A stretch of 64,000 nt of DNA, taken from Phenylobacterium sp. (lineage in GTDB: Bacteria > Pseudomonadota > Alphaproteobacteria > Caulobacterales > Caulobacteraceae). Below the pieces are notes generated by a model that did not search any database, had not been told where the DNA came from, and saw nothing but the letters and a program-made list of their open reading frames with translations. Positions 63,940 through 64,000 of the stretch are shown here, one piece after another. Location of the stretch: positions 124,001 through 188,000 of the forward strand of contig NZ_SSMX01000047.1 in NCBI RefSeq assembly GCF_004799515.1. Reading direction: 5' to 3'. Numbering within the stretch: position 1 is the stretch's first letter; the number at the start of each line of letters is the position of its first letter. Position numbers and translations under genes: made by a program.

Positions 63940-64000
63940 ATGGCCAAGATATCCGCTGCCGAAAGCCAGGTGATGGAGGCGGTGTGGAGCCGAGGCCCGC
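63940..64000 (+). CDS. BlaI/MecI/CopY family regulator, N-terminal fragment
   Basis: Only 20 codons fall in the window: MAKISAAESQVMEAVWSRGP. This is the usual start of BlaI/MecI-type winged-helix repressors (ISxAE..VMEVLW..GP). In beta-lactam systems a membrane metalloprotease (BlaR1/MecR1) gene follows; that region is outside the window. Upstream TTAC-N4-GTAA boxes fit autoregulation. Confidence 0.8.
   Translation, partial: MAKISAAESQVMEAVWSRGP

Overview
The window is a stretch of high-GC alphaproteobacterial chromosome, almost certainly Caulobacterales (Phenylobacterium/Caulobacter-like). This rests on the GC content, the ruvCAB-ybgC-tolQRAB-pal-cpoB-tilS cluster, an UrcA-family secreted protein, split-alpha pntA genes beside an aa3-oxidase subunit IV gene, and frequent GTG starts with ATGA/GTGA stop-start overlaps. 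Gene density is high and most genes look like ordinary chromosomal genes. I see no tRNA, rRNA, CRISPR array, prophage block or insertion-sequence transposase. I recognise 74 genes, two of them cut by the window edges, including several under 80 residues.

Layout. 1-4.4 kb: end of a sugar aminotransferase, patatin-like lipase, MDR oxidoreductase, SDR, histidine phosphatase, small membrane protein. 4.5-8.8 kb: yebC joined to a three-gene phosphorelay (CHASE3-like histidine kinase, stand-alone receiver, receiver-HisKA_2 kinase), then a secreted SRPBCC protein. 8.8-17.8 kb: envelope and secreted enzymes (alkylsulfatase-like MBL protein, DUF4142 lipoprotein, M28 peptidase, alpha/beta hydrolase, site-2 protease, cyclophilin), a cold-shock gene and UrcA. 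17.9-26.5 kb: RTX secreted protein, GNAT, octaheme cytochrome c, MarR/flavin reductase pair, several small lipoproteins. 25.4-36.3 kb: ruvC, then ruvAB-ybgC-tolQRAB-pal-cpoB-tilS (Holliday junction processing, the Tol-Pal envelope machine, tRNA-Ile lysidine synthesis). 36.3-44.8 kb: hydrolases, aldo/keto reductase, proton-translocating transhydrogenase, amidohydrolase. 45-50 kb: GFA protein, small exported proteins, HpcH/HpaI aldolase plus sialidase-like pair, YceI, an Anbu-like Ntn hydrolase. 50-55 kb: M3 peptidase and an Lrp / guanidino-hydrolase / RocD arginine-ornithine module. 55-59 kb: two convergent PQQ quinohemoproteins. 59-64 kb: two tiny basic proteins, the mnmH-selD selenouridine pair, an OafA-type acyltransferase, and the first codons of a BlaI-type regulator.

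What stands out lies mainly between the genes. At least four families of palindromic repeat are present, three of them packed into one 490-bp gap (49,714-50,202). In most, the stems differ in sequence between copies but keep base pairing. The most unusual is a two-copy element of about 140 bp (44,768-44,907 and 49,907-50,044): core and flanks are conserved, while the middle arms are unrelated in sequence yet self-complementary in each copy. Two regulatory circuits can be read directly: a perfect 13-bp inverted repeat covering both starts of the MarR/flavin-reductase pair, and three TTAC-N4-GTAA-like boxes at the BlaI-type regulator and the divergent acyltransferase. Two genes (11,090-11,386 and mnmH) have family-like coding sequence that extends upstream of any ATG/GTG/TTG start. 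I found no clear multi-gene undescribed system; the repeats, the operator circuits and the arginine module are the best leads.
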